From Actinomycetota bacterium (GTDB lineage: Bacteria > Actinomycetota > Thermoleophilia > Solirubrobacterales > Solirubrobacteraceae), in the NCBI GenBank assembly GCA_005888335.1, contig VAWY01000024.1:1-64000 (forward strand): a stretch of 64,000 nucleotides of DNA, read 5' to 3'. The notes beneath the pieces were generated by a model. It was given only the letters and a program-made list of their open reading frames with translations, did not search any database and was not told the origin of the DNA. Each line of letters opens with the position of its first letter. The stretch's first letter is position 1. Both the position numbers and the translations under genes were made by a program. Below, in pieces: positions 49,532-59,353 of the stretch.

Positions 49532-51797
49532 GGCGCGCCCCCGTGGTGGCGTGGGCGGCCAGCGCGGCGCGGTAGCCGGCGGCCAGGCGTTCGAGCGCCC
49601 GCTCCCACGAGCGGTCGGAGACGTCCGCGAGCGCCGCGCGCGCAAGACGCGCGCGGCGCTCGGGCGCGGCGGCCAAGCCGGCGACGGCGTCGGCCAGCGC
49701 CCCCGAGTCGGGCGGGCGCAGCACGCCGGTGACCCCGTCCCGCACGAGGTCGGCCGGTCCACCCTCGGCCACCGCGATCACAGGTAGTCCGCTGGCCTGG
49801 GCCTCGAGGACGACCTGCCCGAAGGTGTCGGTGCGGCTGGGGAACAGGAAGATGTCCGCGCTCGCGTACGCGCGCGGCAGCGCGTCCCCGTCCAGCCAGC
49901 CGAGGAACGTCGCGGCGTCGCGGAGGCGCTCGCGCAGCATGGCCTCCTCCGGCCCGCCGCCGGCGAGCACGAGGTGCAGCCGCGGGTCGCGCTCGCGCGC
50001 GGCGAGGAAGGCGTCGGCGAGCAGGCCGGCGCCCTTCTCGGCGGTCAGCCGCCCGGCGTACAGGACGGTCACCTCGCCCGGGAGCAGCCCGTCGACCCGG
50101 CGGCCGGGAGCGAACCGGTCGAGGTCCACGCCGCGGTCCCAGCGCCCGATCCGCGCCGGCGGCACGCCGAGCGCCTCCAGCGCGCGGTCCGACGCCGCGC
50201 TCGGCGACAGCACGCGATCGGCCTGGCCGTAGAACGCGGCCAGGCCCATCGTCGCGAGCGCCTCCAGGCCGTCGTCGCCCGAGCGCAGCCCCGCGTAGGC
50301 GGCCAGCTCGGTGTGGTGGCTGGCGACCACCGGCCGCTCGGTCACCCGGGCGACGAGCAGCGCGGTCAGCCCGGCCGGGCCGGGCGAGCACACGTGGACG
50401 ATGTCGTAGCGACCGTCGGCGAGCGCGTCGACGACGGCGGGCAGCGACGGCACGCCCAGCCCGAGTCCTGGATAGAAGGGGACGTCGACCTCGGCCACCG
50501 CGCTCAGGCGGCGGTCGACGTTGCAGTCGGTGCCGATGACCTCGACCTCGAAGCCCGGCACCCCGCGCTCGCGGATCTGCTGCAGCGCGCTGGCCACGCC
50601 GTGCACGCCGCCGATGGCGTCGGCGACGACCGCCACCCGCAGGCGGTCGCCGTCGCGCCCGGCGAGCTTGGCCTTCTCGCGCCCGAGGAACGCCGCCGCG
50701 GGCGCGTACGGCATGGCCGCGACGCACGCGTCGAACAGCCCCGCGGCGACGGTCAGCGGCGACTCGCCCGCCTCCAGGCCGCCGACCGAGGCCCGCACCG
50801 CGGCGGTCAGCTTGCGCTCGTGCGCGCGGCGCGCGCGGCGGAAGAGGTCGGCGTGAGCGAACGCGTCGTCCTGCAGCAGCGCGAGCAGCCCCTCCTCCCC
50901 CAGCTCGTCGAGGTCGACCGCGCTCAACCAGGCGCGCAGGAGCGCGCGCGCGTCCTCGGGGCGCAGGTCCGCGCCAAGCGATCCGCGGCGGGCGTCCCCC
51001 TCGCTCAGCACCCGCTCGACCATGCGCAGCACCGCCCGCGGGTCGGGCGCCGGCGCGGGGCCGTTCGCGCCGAGCGATCGCACGGCGAGCGCCATCGCGG
51101 CGTGCGCCCACTTCGCCGCGCTGCCCTGCTCGCCCGCGGCCGCGCAGCGCCCCTCGCGCAGGTGGGCGAGGAACTCCTGCGGCGTCGCCGCGGCCGGCGC
51201 CTCGGTGTACGTGCGCCCGATGTCGACGCCCGCGTGGTCGTCGCTGCCGCCGACGCCGATCCCGCCATGGGTCTCGACATAGACGGCCGCGGGCGCATTG
51301 AGCTCGGGCGCCCGCGACCCGTTGCGGACCTCCCAGACGTCGAACAGCTCGGCCAGGCGGCGCCGGTGCCGCGGCGCCAGCGGCGCCTCGACTGCGTAGA
51401 AGGGGTGCGCCAGCGCGCACGCGACCGCGTGCTCGCGCAGGTGCTCGGCGACCACCTCGACGTCGTGGCGGTCGGCCTGCAGCCACTCGTGCTGGTCGGG
51501 CGTGATCCCCCAGACGAGCACGTGCACGGCCTGCGGCTCGCCGCGGAACCAGCACGTCAGCTCCTCGGAGACGAACACGTCGGGCCGGTCGGCGATCTCC
51601 AGCGCCCCGGCGATCGTGTCGTGGTCGGTGATCGTGACGAAGTCCATCCCCCGCCGCTTGGCCAGGGCGTAGACCTCTTCCGGCGGAGTGGCGCACTCCG
51701 GGAGGCCCAGCGCGCGCTGGACGCCGAGCTTCGACACCTGCGACGCCGTCGAGTGGCAGTGCAGGTCGGCCCGGCTCATCGTGTTCTCGCTCTTCAT
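49521..51797 (-). CDS. PHP-domain phosphoesterase fused to a family 4 glycosyltransferase
   Basis: A 758-residue fusion. Residues about 8-215 are a PHP domain with metal motifs DLHCHSTAS, TDHDTIAG, CALAHPFY and GGSDDHAGVDIG. A helical linker follows to about 370. Residues about 375-745 form a GT-B transferase: VADAIGGVHGVASAL, YDIVHVCSPGPAGL, VLYAGRLTAEKGAG, LVLAGGGPEE, DIFLFPSRTDTFGQVVLEAQASG. The C-terminal part resembles mannosyltransferases. Start ATG 51797 or ATG 51779. A four-unit PHO box lies 32 bp upstream, suggesting induction when phosphate is scarce. Confidence 0.88.
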   Translation of the reverse strand: MKSENTMSRADLHCHSTASQVSKLGVQRALGLPECATPPEEVYALAKRRGMDFVTITDHDTIAGALEIADRPDVFVSEELTCWFRGEPQAVHVLVWGITPDQHEWLQADRHDVEVVAEHLREHAVACALAHPFYAVEAPLAPRHRRRLAELFDVWEVRNGSRAPELNAPAAVYVETHGGIGVGGSDDHAGVDIGRTYTEAPAAATPQEFLAHLREGRCAAAGEQGSAAKWAHAAMALAVRSLGANGPAPAPDPRAVLRMVERVLSEGDARRGSLGADLRPEDARALLRAWLSAVDLDELGEEGLLALLQDDAFAHADLFRRARRAHERKLTAAVRASVGGLEAGESPLTVAAGLFDACVAAMPYAPAAAFLGREKAKLAGRDGDRLRVAVVADAIGGVHGVASALQQIRERGVPGFEVEVIGTDCNVDRRLSAVAEVDVPFYPGLGLGVPSLPAVVDALADGRYDIVHVCSPGPAGLTALLVARVTERPVVASHHTELAAYAGLRSGDDGLEALATMGLAAFYGQADRVLSPSAASDRALEALGVPPARIGRWDRGVDLDRFAPGRRVDGLLPGEVTVLYAGRLTAEKGAGLLADAFLAARERDPRLHLVLAGGGPEEAMLRERLRDAATFLGWLDGDALPRAYASADIFLFPSRTDTFGQVVLEAQASGLPVIAVAEGGPADLVRDGVTGVLRPPDSGALADAVAGLAAAPERRARLARAALADVSDRSWERALERLAAGYRAALAAHATTGARRAA

Positions 51798-51828
51798 CTC
51801 GGTGAGAGAATCCCTGCAAGTCGACCGC

Positions 51829-51872
51829 TTTCCTGTGAAGACCCGGCAACTGGCGTGTGACCAGTCGGTGAA
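51829..51872 (-). promoter_or_regulatory. Four-unit PHO box before the PHP-glycosyltransferase operon
   Basis: Minus strand, exact 11-bp period: TTCACCGACTG, GTCACACGCCA, GTTGCCGGGTC, TTCACAGGAAA. A further GTTCACC lies at 51903-51897. It sits in the gap between the divergent PHP-glycosyltransferase and GH31 genes. Confidence 0.7.
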
Positions 51873-51913
51873 GGGGAGCGCGCCCGCCCGGCGGCCGGTG
51901 AACGCTGCCGCCG

Positions 51914-54079
51914 ATGCTCGAACTGCATCACGGCGCGCTGCGGCTCCTGGTCGGCGCCGACGGCTCGTTCACGCTGCGGCGCGGCGCGCGCGAGCTGCTG
52001 CGCGACGGCGGGATCTGGTCGAGCGCGGGCACCGCGCACGACCGCCTCGTCGTGCTCACCGAGGGCGTCATCGCCGGCGAGGAGGCCGGACCGCGCAGCG
52101 CGCCCGAGTCGGTGGAGATCGTCGCCTGCGATGAGCGCTCGGCGGTGCTGGCGGTCGGGCTCGCGACGGGCGGGAGCGCCGAGCTGCGCCTGGCGCTCGC
52201 GGGCCCGGAGGCGTTCGCGCTGCGGCTGTCCACCTGGACGGCGCCGCTGCGCCTGGGCGCGCGCTGGGCCGCCCGGGCGGGCGAGCGCTTCGCCGGGCTC
52301 GGCGCCCGGCACGCGACCTCGGTCGACCACGCCGGCCGCTCCGTCCAGCTCGGCGCCGACCGGCGCTACACGGGTCCCGACTGCCCGCCCGACCTGCTCG
52401 AGCTCGGCGGCATCCCGCAGGGGGACTACGCGCCGGTGCCGTGGCTGCAGTCGAGCCACGGCTACGCCGTCTGGCTGCGCACCGCCGCCAACGGCGCGCG
52501 CTTCGACCTCGAGCCGGACCGCACCGCCGTGTCGGTGCGCGCCGCGGCGGGCGCGCTCGACGTCCTCGTGCTCACCGACCCCACGCCCGCCGCCCGGCTG
52601 CGCCGCTTCCTCCGCGCGACGGGCCCGCCGGGCGTCCTGCCCGAGTGGGCCTACGGCTTCTGGAAGTCGCGCGACGTCTACGAGCACCAGGACGACGTGC
52701 TCGAGGACTACTACGGCTGCCGCTGGCACGAGATCCCGCTCGACGCGATCGTCCTCGACTCACCGTGGGAGACCCAATACAACACGTGGGAGCCCAACCC
52801 CGGGCAGTTCCCGGACTTCGCGGGGATGGTGCGGCGCCTGCGGGCCGGCGGCGTGCGCACGGTGGTGTGGGTCACCCCGTGGGTCAACCTCGACTCGCGC
52901 AACGGGCAGATCCCGCCCGACCCGCTCTCCCAGCGGCTGCACGCGGTCCCGGCGCCCAACTACGCGGAGGGCGCGGCGGCCGGCCACTACGTCCCGGGCG
53001 CGCGGCGCTGGTGGATGGGCCGCGGCTCGATCGTCGACCTGCGGCGGCCAAGCGCCGAGGCATGGTGGCGCGCGCAGGCGCGCAAGGTCCTCGCGCTCGG
53101 CGTCGAGGGGATCAAGGCCGACGACGGCGAGGGCTACTACCTCGACGGGGATCCGAACGCGTGGGAGCTCGGCGGCGCCTACCGGCGCTCGATGCAGCGC
53201 GCCCTCGACGAGGCGCACGGCCCGGGCCGCGGCGTCGTCTTCGGCCGCTGCGGCTGGACCGGCCAGCAGGCCACCGGCGTGCTCTGGGCGGGCGACCAGG
53301 CGTCGGACTGGTGGTCGCTGCGCACGCTCGTCGGGGCGACGATCAGCGCCGCGCACAGCGGCTTCTCGAACTGGTCGCACGACGTCGGCGGCTACCTCGG
53401 CCACCGGCTCGTCGAGCGCTGCCCGCCCGAGCTGCTGGTCCGCTGGGTGCAGCTCGGCTGCTTCACGCCGCTCATGCAGGCGCACGGGCGGCTCGTGCAG
53501 GAGCCGTGGACGTACTCGCCTGAGGTCGTCGCGCTGTATCGCGGCTACGTCCTGCTGCACGAGATGCTCGTCCCGTACGTGCGCGCCGCCGCGGCGACGT
53601 GCGCGCGCGCCGGGCTGCCGATCGTGCGCCCGGCGGCGCTCGGCGACCCGGCCGGCTGGCGCGTCGCCGACGCGTTCGGCTACGGGCCCGCGCTGTGGGT
53701 CGCCCCCGTGCTCGACGAGGGAGCGCGCGAGCGCCGGACGGTCCTGCCGCGCGGGCGCTGGATCGAGGCGTGGTCGGGGGCCGGGGTCGAAGGCGGCCGC
53801 GAGGTCGTCGCGCCCGCGCCGCTGCACGCGATCCCGGTCTGGGTCCGCTCGGGGTCCATCGTCCTGACGTATCCGGCGGAGCACGTCGCCGCCGGCCTGG
53901 GCGACACGCCGGAGCGCGAGCGCCCCCTGGTGGCCACGCTGTGGGGCGAGCCGCCGCTCGGCCGCGCCGGCGCGCGCCTCGCCGACGGCACGGTGGTGCG
54001 CTTTCATCGCCGCGACGGCTGGTCATTGACGCAGCCGCGCAAGGTGGCTTTTCGCAATCACCCCGGACATTGGTCGTAG
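51914..54079 (+). CDS. GH31 family glycosidase (alpha-glucosidase/xylosidase-like)
   Basis: A 721-residue cytoplasmic enzyme. An N-terminal beta-sandwich (to about 230) is followed by the (beta/alpha)8 barrel: WAYGFWKSRDVYEHQDDV, IVLDSPWETQYNTW, WVTPWVNLDSR, the nucleophile region GIKADDGEGYY near 413 and the acid/base Asp in WAGDQASDWWSL near 455; then FSNWSHDVGGY and C-terminal sandwiches. Motifs are closer to YicI and sulfoquinovosidase types than to lysosomal types. It is divergent from the PHP-glycosyltransferase operon and may share its PHO box. Confidence 0.92.
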   Translation: MLELHHGALRLLVGADGSFTLRRGARELLRDGGIWSSAGTAHDRLVVLTEGVIAGEEAGPRSAPESVEIVACDERSAVLAVGLATGGSAELRLALAGPEAFALRLSTWTAPLRLGARWAARAGERFAGLGARHATSVDHAGRSVQLGADRRYTGPDCPPDLLELGGIPQGDYAPVPWLQSSHGYAVWLRTAANGARFDLEPDRTAVSVRAAAGALDVLVLTDPTPAARLRRFLRATGPPGVLPEWAYGFWKSRDVYEHQDDVLEDYYGCRWHEIPLDAIVLDSPWETQYNTWEPNPGQFPDFAGMVRRLRAGGVRTVVWVTPWVNLDSRNGQIPPDPLSQRLHAVPAPNYAEGAAAGHYVPGARRWWMGRGSIVDLRRPSAEAWWRAQARKVLALGVEGIKADDGEGYYLDGDPNAWELGGAYRRSMQRALDEAHGPGRGVVFGRCGWTGQQATGVLWAGDQASDWWSLRTLVGATISAAHSGFSNWSHDVGGYLGHRLVERCPPELLVRWVQLGCFTPLMQAHGRLVQEPWTYSPEVVALYRGYVLLHEMLVPYVRAAAATCARAGLPIVRPAALGDPAGWRVADAFGYGPALWVAPVLDEGARERRTVLPRGRWIEAWSGAGVEGGREVVAPAPLHAIPVWVRSGSIVLTYPAEHVAAGLGDTPERERPLVATLWGEPPLGRAGARLADGTVVRFHRRDGWSLTQPRKVAFRNHPGHWS

Positions 54080-54117
54080 GACCCGTGATCCTCCGTCAGA
54101 GCGGGTGTTCACGGCGC

Positions 54118-54276
54118 ATGGAATCCACACTGCGACGACTCCCCCGCCGCGGACCGCACGTCCGCAAGGCCGATGTCCGCGTGGTCCGCCGCCTCCCGGG
54201 CGCCAGCGCCCGCCGCGCGGACGAGCGCGCCCGCTGCCCGCAGTCCGTGCCGCAGCGGCTGCGCCGCCGCCTCTAG
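54118..54276 (+). CDS. Possible 52-residue Arg-rich protein
   Basis: ATG 54118 opens 52 codons (MESTLRRLPRRGPHVRKADV, then Arg/Ala-rich to LRRRL) with high third-position GC. No Shine-Dalgarno is seen. It overlaps the FHA gene end by 4 bases on the opposite strand. Otherwise the gap 54080-54272 appears empty. Existence is uncertain. Confidence 0.3.
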   Translation: MESTLRRLPRRGPHVRKADVRVVRRLPGASARRADERARCPQSVPQRLRRRL

Positions 54277-54608
54277 CCGCGGGCGGCGAATCGGAAGGTC
54301 GCGCCGCCGAGCTCGACCTCGTCGCCCGCCTGCACGACGGCGCGCTCGACCCGCCAGCCGTTGACGCGCGTGCCGTTCGTCGAGCCGAGGTCGTACAGCG
54401 TCCAGCCGTCGCGCCCGCGCAGCAGCAGCGCATGACGGCGCGAGACCGAGGGGTCGGCGACGACGAAGTCGCAGCGCCGGCTGCGCCCGATCAGCAGCGG
54501 CCCGGCATCGCCCGGCACGAGCGGCGGCGCCGGCAGGGCCACCGGCCGGGTCGCCGGCGGGGCGATCGCTCGGGCGAGGGCGGTGCGCAGCGCGAGCGCG
54601 TGGGTCAC
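54273..54608 (-). CDS. FHA-domain protein
   Basis: A 111-residue protein from GTG 54608. The FHA domain fills residues about 38-108: LLIGRSRRCDFVVADPSVSRRHALLLR with the phosphothreonine-binding Arg, Ser and His, then DLGSTNGTRVNGWRV and VQAGDEVELGGATF. It binds phosphothreonine peptides and may read out a Ser/Thr kinase such as the one at 2835. It follows the ABC-F gene by 24 bp on the same strand. Confidence 0.88.
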   Translation of the reverse strand: MTHALALRTALARAIAPPATRPVALPAPPLVPGDAGPLLIGRSRRCDFVVADPSVSRRHALLLRGRDGWTLYDLGSTNGTRVNGWRVERAVVQAGDEVELGGATFRFAARG

Positions 54609-54632
54609 GAAGGCAGTGTCTCGCGCAGAGCG

Positions 54633-56522
<1,890 letters not shown>

Positions 56523-56539
56523 CTCGCGTTCCAGCCTAG

Positions 56540-56703
56540 ATGGCTGATCCCGCGGCCGGCGTGCCCGGATGGCCGTGCATCGCGGATGCCGGGCGCCGCA
56601 CGCCGGACCGGCACAGTACCCGGCGTACGGGCCGGTCCGGCGGGTGGCGATCCGGCGCCGCGAGGCGCGGTCAGCCGGGTGCGGCGGTCGTGGGATCAGC
56701 CAT
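56540..56703. repeat. Long-hairpin element 3 (164 bp)
   Basis: Terminal arms 56540-56568 and 56675-56703 match at 24 of 29 positions after inversion; four of five differences are G.T pairs on the plus strand. A perfect inner stem GCCGGACCGGC/GCCGGTCCGGC (56602-56612, 56631-56641) surrounds GTAC-CCGGC-GTAC. It fills the gap between the divergent ABC-F and membrane-protein genes (56523-56772). Confidence 0.75.
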
Positions 56704-56772
56704 CAGGTGCGTGCCGCAAGCACGGCCGGGGTAGGCCCTTTGCAGGACGTTTTCACCGGAAGGGAGCGAAAG

Positions 56773-57378
56773 ATGAGGATCCCCCGCACACGTGGCGCGA
56801 TCAGCGGCCTGATGGTCGTGCTCCTCGGCGCCTGGGGCGCGATCGTGCCGTTCGTCGGCCCGTCGTTCAACTTCACGATCGGGCCCGACTCGACCTTCCA
56901 CATGACGGCCGGGCGCGCCTGGCTGTCGCTGCTGCCCGGCGTGGTCGCCGTCGTCGGCGGGCTCGTCCTGCTGTTCAGCGCCCACCGCGCCAAGGCGGTG
57001 CTCGGCGCACAGCTGGCGATCGCCGCCGGCGTGTGGTTCGTCATCGGGCCGACGGTCAGCGTGCTGTGGAGCAATGCCGGGCCGCCGCTCGGACAGGCCG
57101 GGCGGCCGCTGGGCGGCGAGTACCGGCAGATGGCCGAGCTGCTCGCGTACTTCTACGGCGTCGGCGCGGCGATCATCGCGTTCGCGTCGATCGCGCTCGG
57201 GCGCATGACGCTCAGGACGGTCCGCGACGTCGAGCTCGAGCGCGAGGCGGCCATCGCGCGCCGCGACACCGGGGTCGAGACGCCGCGCCGCCGGCGCTTC
57301 GTCCGCCGCCGCGACGCCGGCGCCGAGCACGACCGCGTCGAGGAGCCGACCGCCGTCACGACGACGACTGACCGCTAG
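56773..57378 (+). CDS. Membrane protein with four predicted helices
   Basis: A 201-residue protein; GGAAGGGAG lies 6 bp before ATG 56773. Hydrophobic segments at about residues 10-30, 47-66, 74-94 and 120-142; the tail from about 155 is cytoplasmic, charged and Arg-rich. Conserved-looking loop motifs include GPSFNFTIGPDSTFHMT. I do not recognise a family with a known role. It is a single gene; its stop codon lies at the foot of long-hairpin element 4. Confidence 0.75.
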   Translation: MRIPRTRGAISGLMVVLLGAWGAIVPFVGPSFNFTIGPDSTFHMTAGRAWLSLLPGVVAVVGGLVLLFSAHRAKAVLGAQLAIAAGVWFVIGPTVSVLWSNAGPPLGQAGRPLGGEYRQMAELLAYFYGVGAAIIAFASIALGRMTLRTVRDVELEREAAIARRDTGVETPRRRRFVRRRDAGAEHDRVEEPTAVTTTTDR

Positions 57379-57543
57379 TGGTCGCGGCCGTACGTCTGGT
57401 CGGTCGCCTGGGCGTCGCCCGCCCCGGCTGACGCCGGCCGGCGTCCGACGGTGTGCCTCTGGCACATCGAGGACCGACGGGTGGCGTCAGGCGGGAGCGG
57501 GCGGCGTCCAGAACCGATCGGACGTGCGGCCGCGGCCACTGGG
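57375..57543. repeat. Long-hairpin element 4 (169 bp)
   Basis: Arms of about 53 nt (57375-57427 and 57491-57543) pair over most of their length, mismatches being mostly G.T pairs on the plus strand. They flank a 65-nt core (57428-57492) homologous to element 1, with central stem TGTGCC-TCT-GGCACA. The first arm contains the stop codon of the membrane-protein gene; the second overlaps the C-terminal coding region of the enoyl-CoA hydratase at 57487. Confidence 0.8.
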
Positions 57544-58248
57544 CAGACCCTCGCCCTCGCGCTGGAAGGCGTCGAGGACGAGGTTCTCGCTCGCCACCCG
57601 CTCGGCGGTGTGCTCGAAGTCGCGGAACATCCGCTTGAGCAGCCGCAGCCCCGCCGGCGGGTGGGCGGCGAGCTCGCGCGCCAGCTCGAGCGCGGCGGCC
57701 TCCGCGCCCGCGACGGGCGCCGTGCGCGCGAGCAGGCCGAGCGCCGCGGCCTCCTCCATGCCGACGACGCGGCCGGTGAAGATCAGCTCCTTGGCCCGCG
57801 AGAGCCCGACCAGCGGGACCAGGCGCGCCGCGCCCACGGGCACGCCGAGCCGCGCGCCGGCCCACGCGAGCTTGAGGTTGTCGCCGCCGACGCGCAGGTC
57901 GCAGCCCGCGGCGAGCTCGGCGCCGGCGCCGACGCAGTTGCCGACGCAGACGGCGATGGTCGGCGCCGGGAACGCCTCGACGGCGGCGTAGAAGCGGCTG
58001 AACGCCTCCATCCGCGCGATGCCGCCCTCGCGGTCGAGCGGCTCGGCGACGTCCGCGCCCGCGCTGAGCGCCTGCTCGCTCGTCGTCGAGAAGACCAGGA
58101 CGCGCAGCTCGTCGTCGCCGGCGAGCTCGTCGAGCGCGTCGATCAGCTCGGCGAGCGTCGCCGAGTCGAGAGCGTTGCGGCGCTCGGGGCGGTCGAGCCG
58201 CAGCACCTCGATGCTGCCGTTGACACGGGCGCGCTGGAGTGCGGGCAT
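57487..58248 (-). CDS. Enoyl-CoA hydratase/isomerase family protein (first)
   Basis: A 253-residue crotonase-fold protein from ATG 58248. Visible are RLDRPERRNALDSAT near residue 17, the oxyanion-hole regions ALSAGADVAE near 58 and CVGNCVGAGAELAAGCDLRVGG near 98, then LGVPVGAARLVPLVG. The catalytic Glu of the second hydratase position is not evident. The C-terminal 18 or so residues are encoded by an arm of long-hairpin element 4. Divergent from a small membrane-protein gene 21 bp away. Confidence 0.85.
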   Translation of the reverse strand: MPALQRARVNGSIEVLRLDRPERRNALDSATLAELIDALDELAGDDELRVLVFSTTSEQALSAGADVAEPLDREGGIARMEAFSRFYAAVEAFPAPTIAVCVGNCVGAGAELAAGCDLRVGGDNLKLAWAGARLGVPVGAARLVPLVGLSRAKELIFTGRVVGMEEAAALGLLARTAPVAGAEAAALELARELAAHPPAGLRLLKRMFRDFEHTAERVASENLVLDAFQREGEGLPSGRGRTSDRFWTPPAPA

Positions 58249-58269
58249 GCGGGGTATCCTCCCGGACCG

Positions 58270-58536
58270 ATGCGCCGCCTCGCCGCCAGCCTGCCCGCGA
58301 GCCTCGTGCTCCTCGCCCTGCTCGCCCCGGCGGCGCTCGCGCGCGTCGGCCACGACGGCGGTCAGGGCACCTACGGCGAGGCCAACGACAAGGTCGTCAC
58401 CAACGCCGGCTTCATCGTCATCATCTTCTTCCCGCTCCTGGTCCTGCTGTTGTCGCTGCTGCAGAACGCGCTCGAGAAGCGCAAGGCGCGCCGCAAGCGC
58501 CGCCTGCCCGCGCGCGACTGGGCCGGAGGCTGGTAG
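58270..58536 (+). CDS. Small exported membrane protein
   Basis: An 88-residue protein with a signal peptide (about 1-24, ending ALARV), a short external loop GGQGTYGEANDKVVTNAG and one membrane helix (about 47-66), then a basic cytoplasmic tail (EKRKARRKRRLPARDW). No family name known to me. It precedes the second hydratase by 19 bp and the acyl-CoA reductase, so it may belong to that operon. Confidence 0.7.
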   Translation: MRRLAASLPASLVLLALLAPAALARVGHDGGQGTYGEANDKVVTNAGFIVIIFFPLLVLLLSLLQNALEKRKARRKRRLPARDWAGGW

Positions 58537-58555
58537 CGAACCAGACTCCCGGGCC

Positions 58556-59317
58556 GTGACCGACGAGGTCCGCTACGAGCGCGTCGGCGCCGCGGCCGTG
58601 CTGACGATCGACCGCCAGCACCGGCGCAACGCGGTCGACGGCCCGACCGCCGAGCGGCTGCTCGAGGGCTTCCGGGCGTTCGAGGCCGACGAGGGGGCGC
58701 GCGTGCTCGTCGTCACCGGCGCCGGCGGCGTCAGCTTCTGCGCGGGCGCCGACCTCAAGGCGCTCGACACCTTCGGCCCGCGGCTGCAGTCGCCGGAGGG
58801 GCCGTTCGGCTTCACCCGGCTGACGGCGAGCAAGCCGACGATCGCCGCGATCGAGGGGTGGTGCCTCGCCGGCGGGCTCGAGCTCGCGCTCTGGTGCGAC
58901 CTGCGGATCTCCGCGCCCTCGAGCAGCCTGGGCTTCCCCGAGCGCCGCTGGGGCGTGCCGCTCGTCGACGGAGGGACGCAGCGCCTGCCGCGCATCGTCG
59001 GCCTCGGCCGCGCGCTCGACCTGATCCTGACCGGGCGGATCGTCGACGCCCGCGAGGCGCACGCGATCGGGCTCGTCACCGAGCTGCACGGCCGGCCGCT
59101 CAACCGCGCGCTCGAGTACGCCGAGGCGCTCGCCGGCTTCCCGCAGCAGACGATGCTCGCCGACCGCCGCGCCGCGCTCGCCGCGCTCGGCCTCCCGCTC
59201 GACGACGGACTCGCGCTCGAGGCGCAGGCGGGGCCTGAGGTCTACGCCGACGCGATCAGCGGCGCGGCGCGGTTCGCGGGCGGCGAGGGGCGCGGCGGCG
59301 CGGGCGCCGGGGTGTAG
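58556..59317 (+). CDS. Enoyl-CoA hydratase/isomerase family protein (second)
   Basis: A 253-residue crotonase-fold protein from GTG 58556. Motifs: LTIDRQHRRNAVDGP near residue 16, SFCAGADLKAL near 62, AIEGWCLAGGLELALWCDLRIS near 98, and FPERRWGVPLVDGGTQRLPRIVG near 128, typical of the EchA group. It likely acts on fatty acyl-CoA intermediates together with the acyl-CoA reductase downstream (37-bp gap). Confidence 0.9.
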   Translation: MTDEVRYERVGAAAVLTIDRQHRRNAVDGPTAERLLEGFRAFEADEGARVLVVTGAGGVSFCAGADLKALDTFGPRLQSPEGPFGFTRLTASKPTIAAIEGWCLAGGLELALWCDLRISAPSSSLGFPERRWGVPLVDGGTQRLPRIVGLGRALDLILTGRIVDAREAHAIGLVTELHGRPLNRALEYAEALAGFPQQTMLADRRAALAALGLPLDDGLALEAQAGPEVYADAISGAARFAGGEGRGGAGAGV

Positions 59318-59353
59318 CGTTCGCGCCCTCTCACGGCGCGAAAGGGATCGGGA

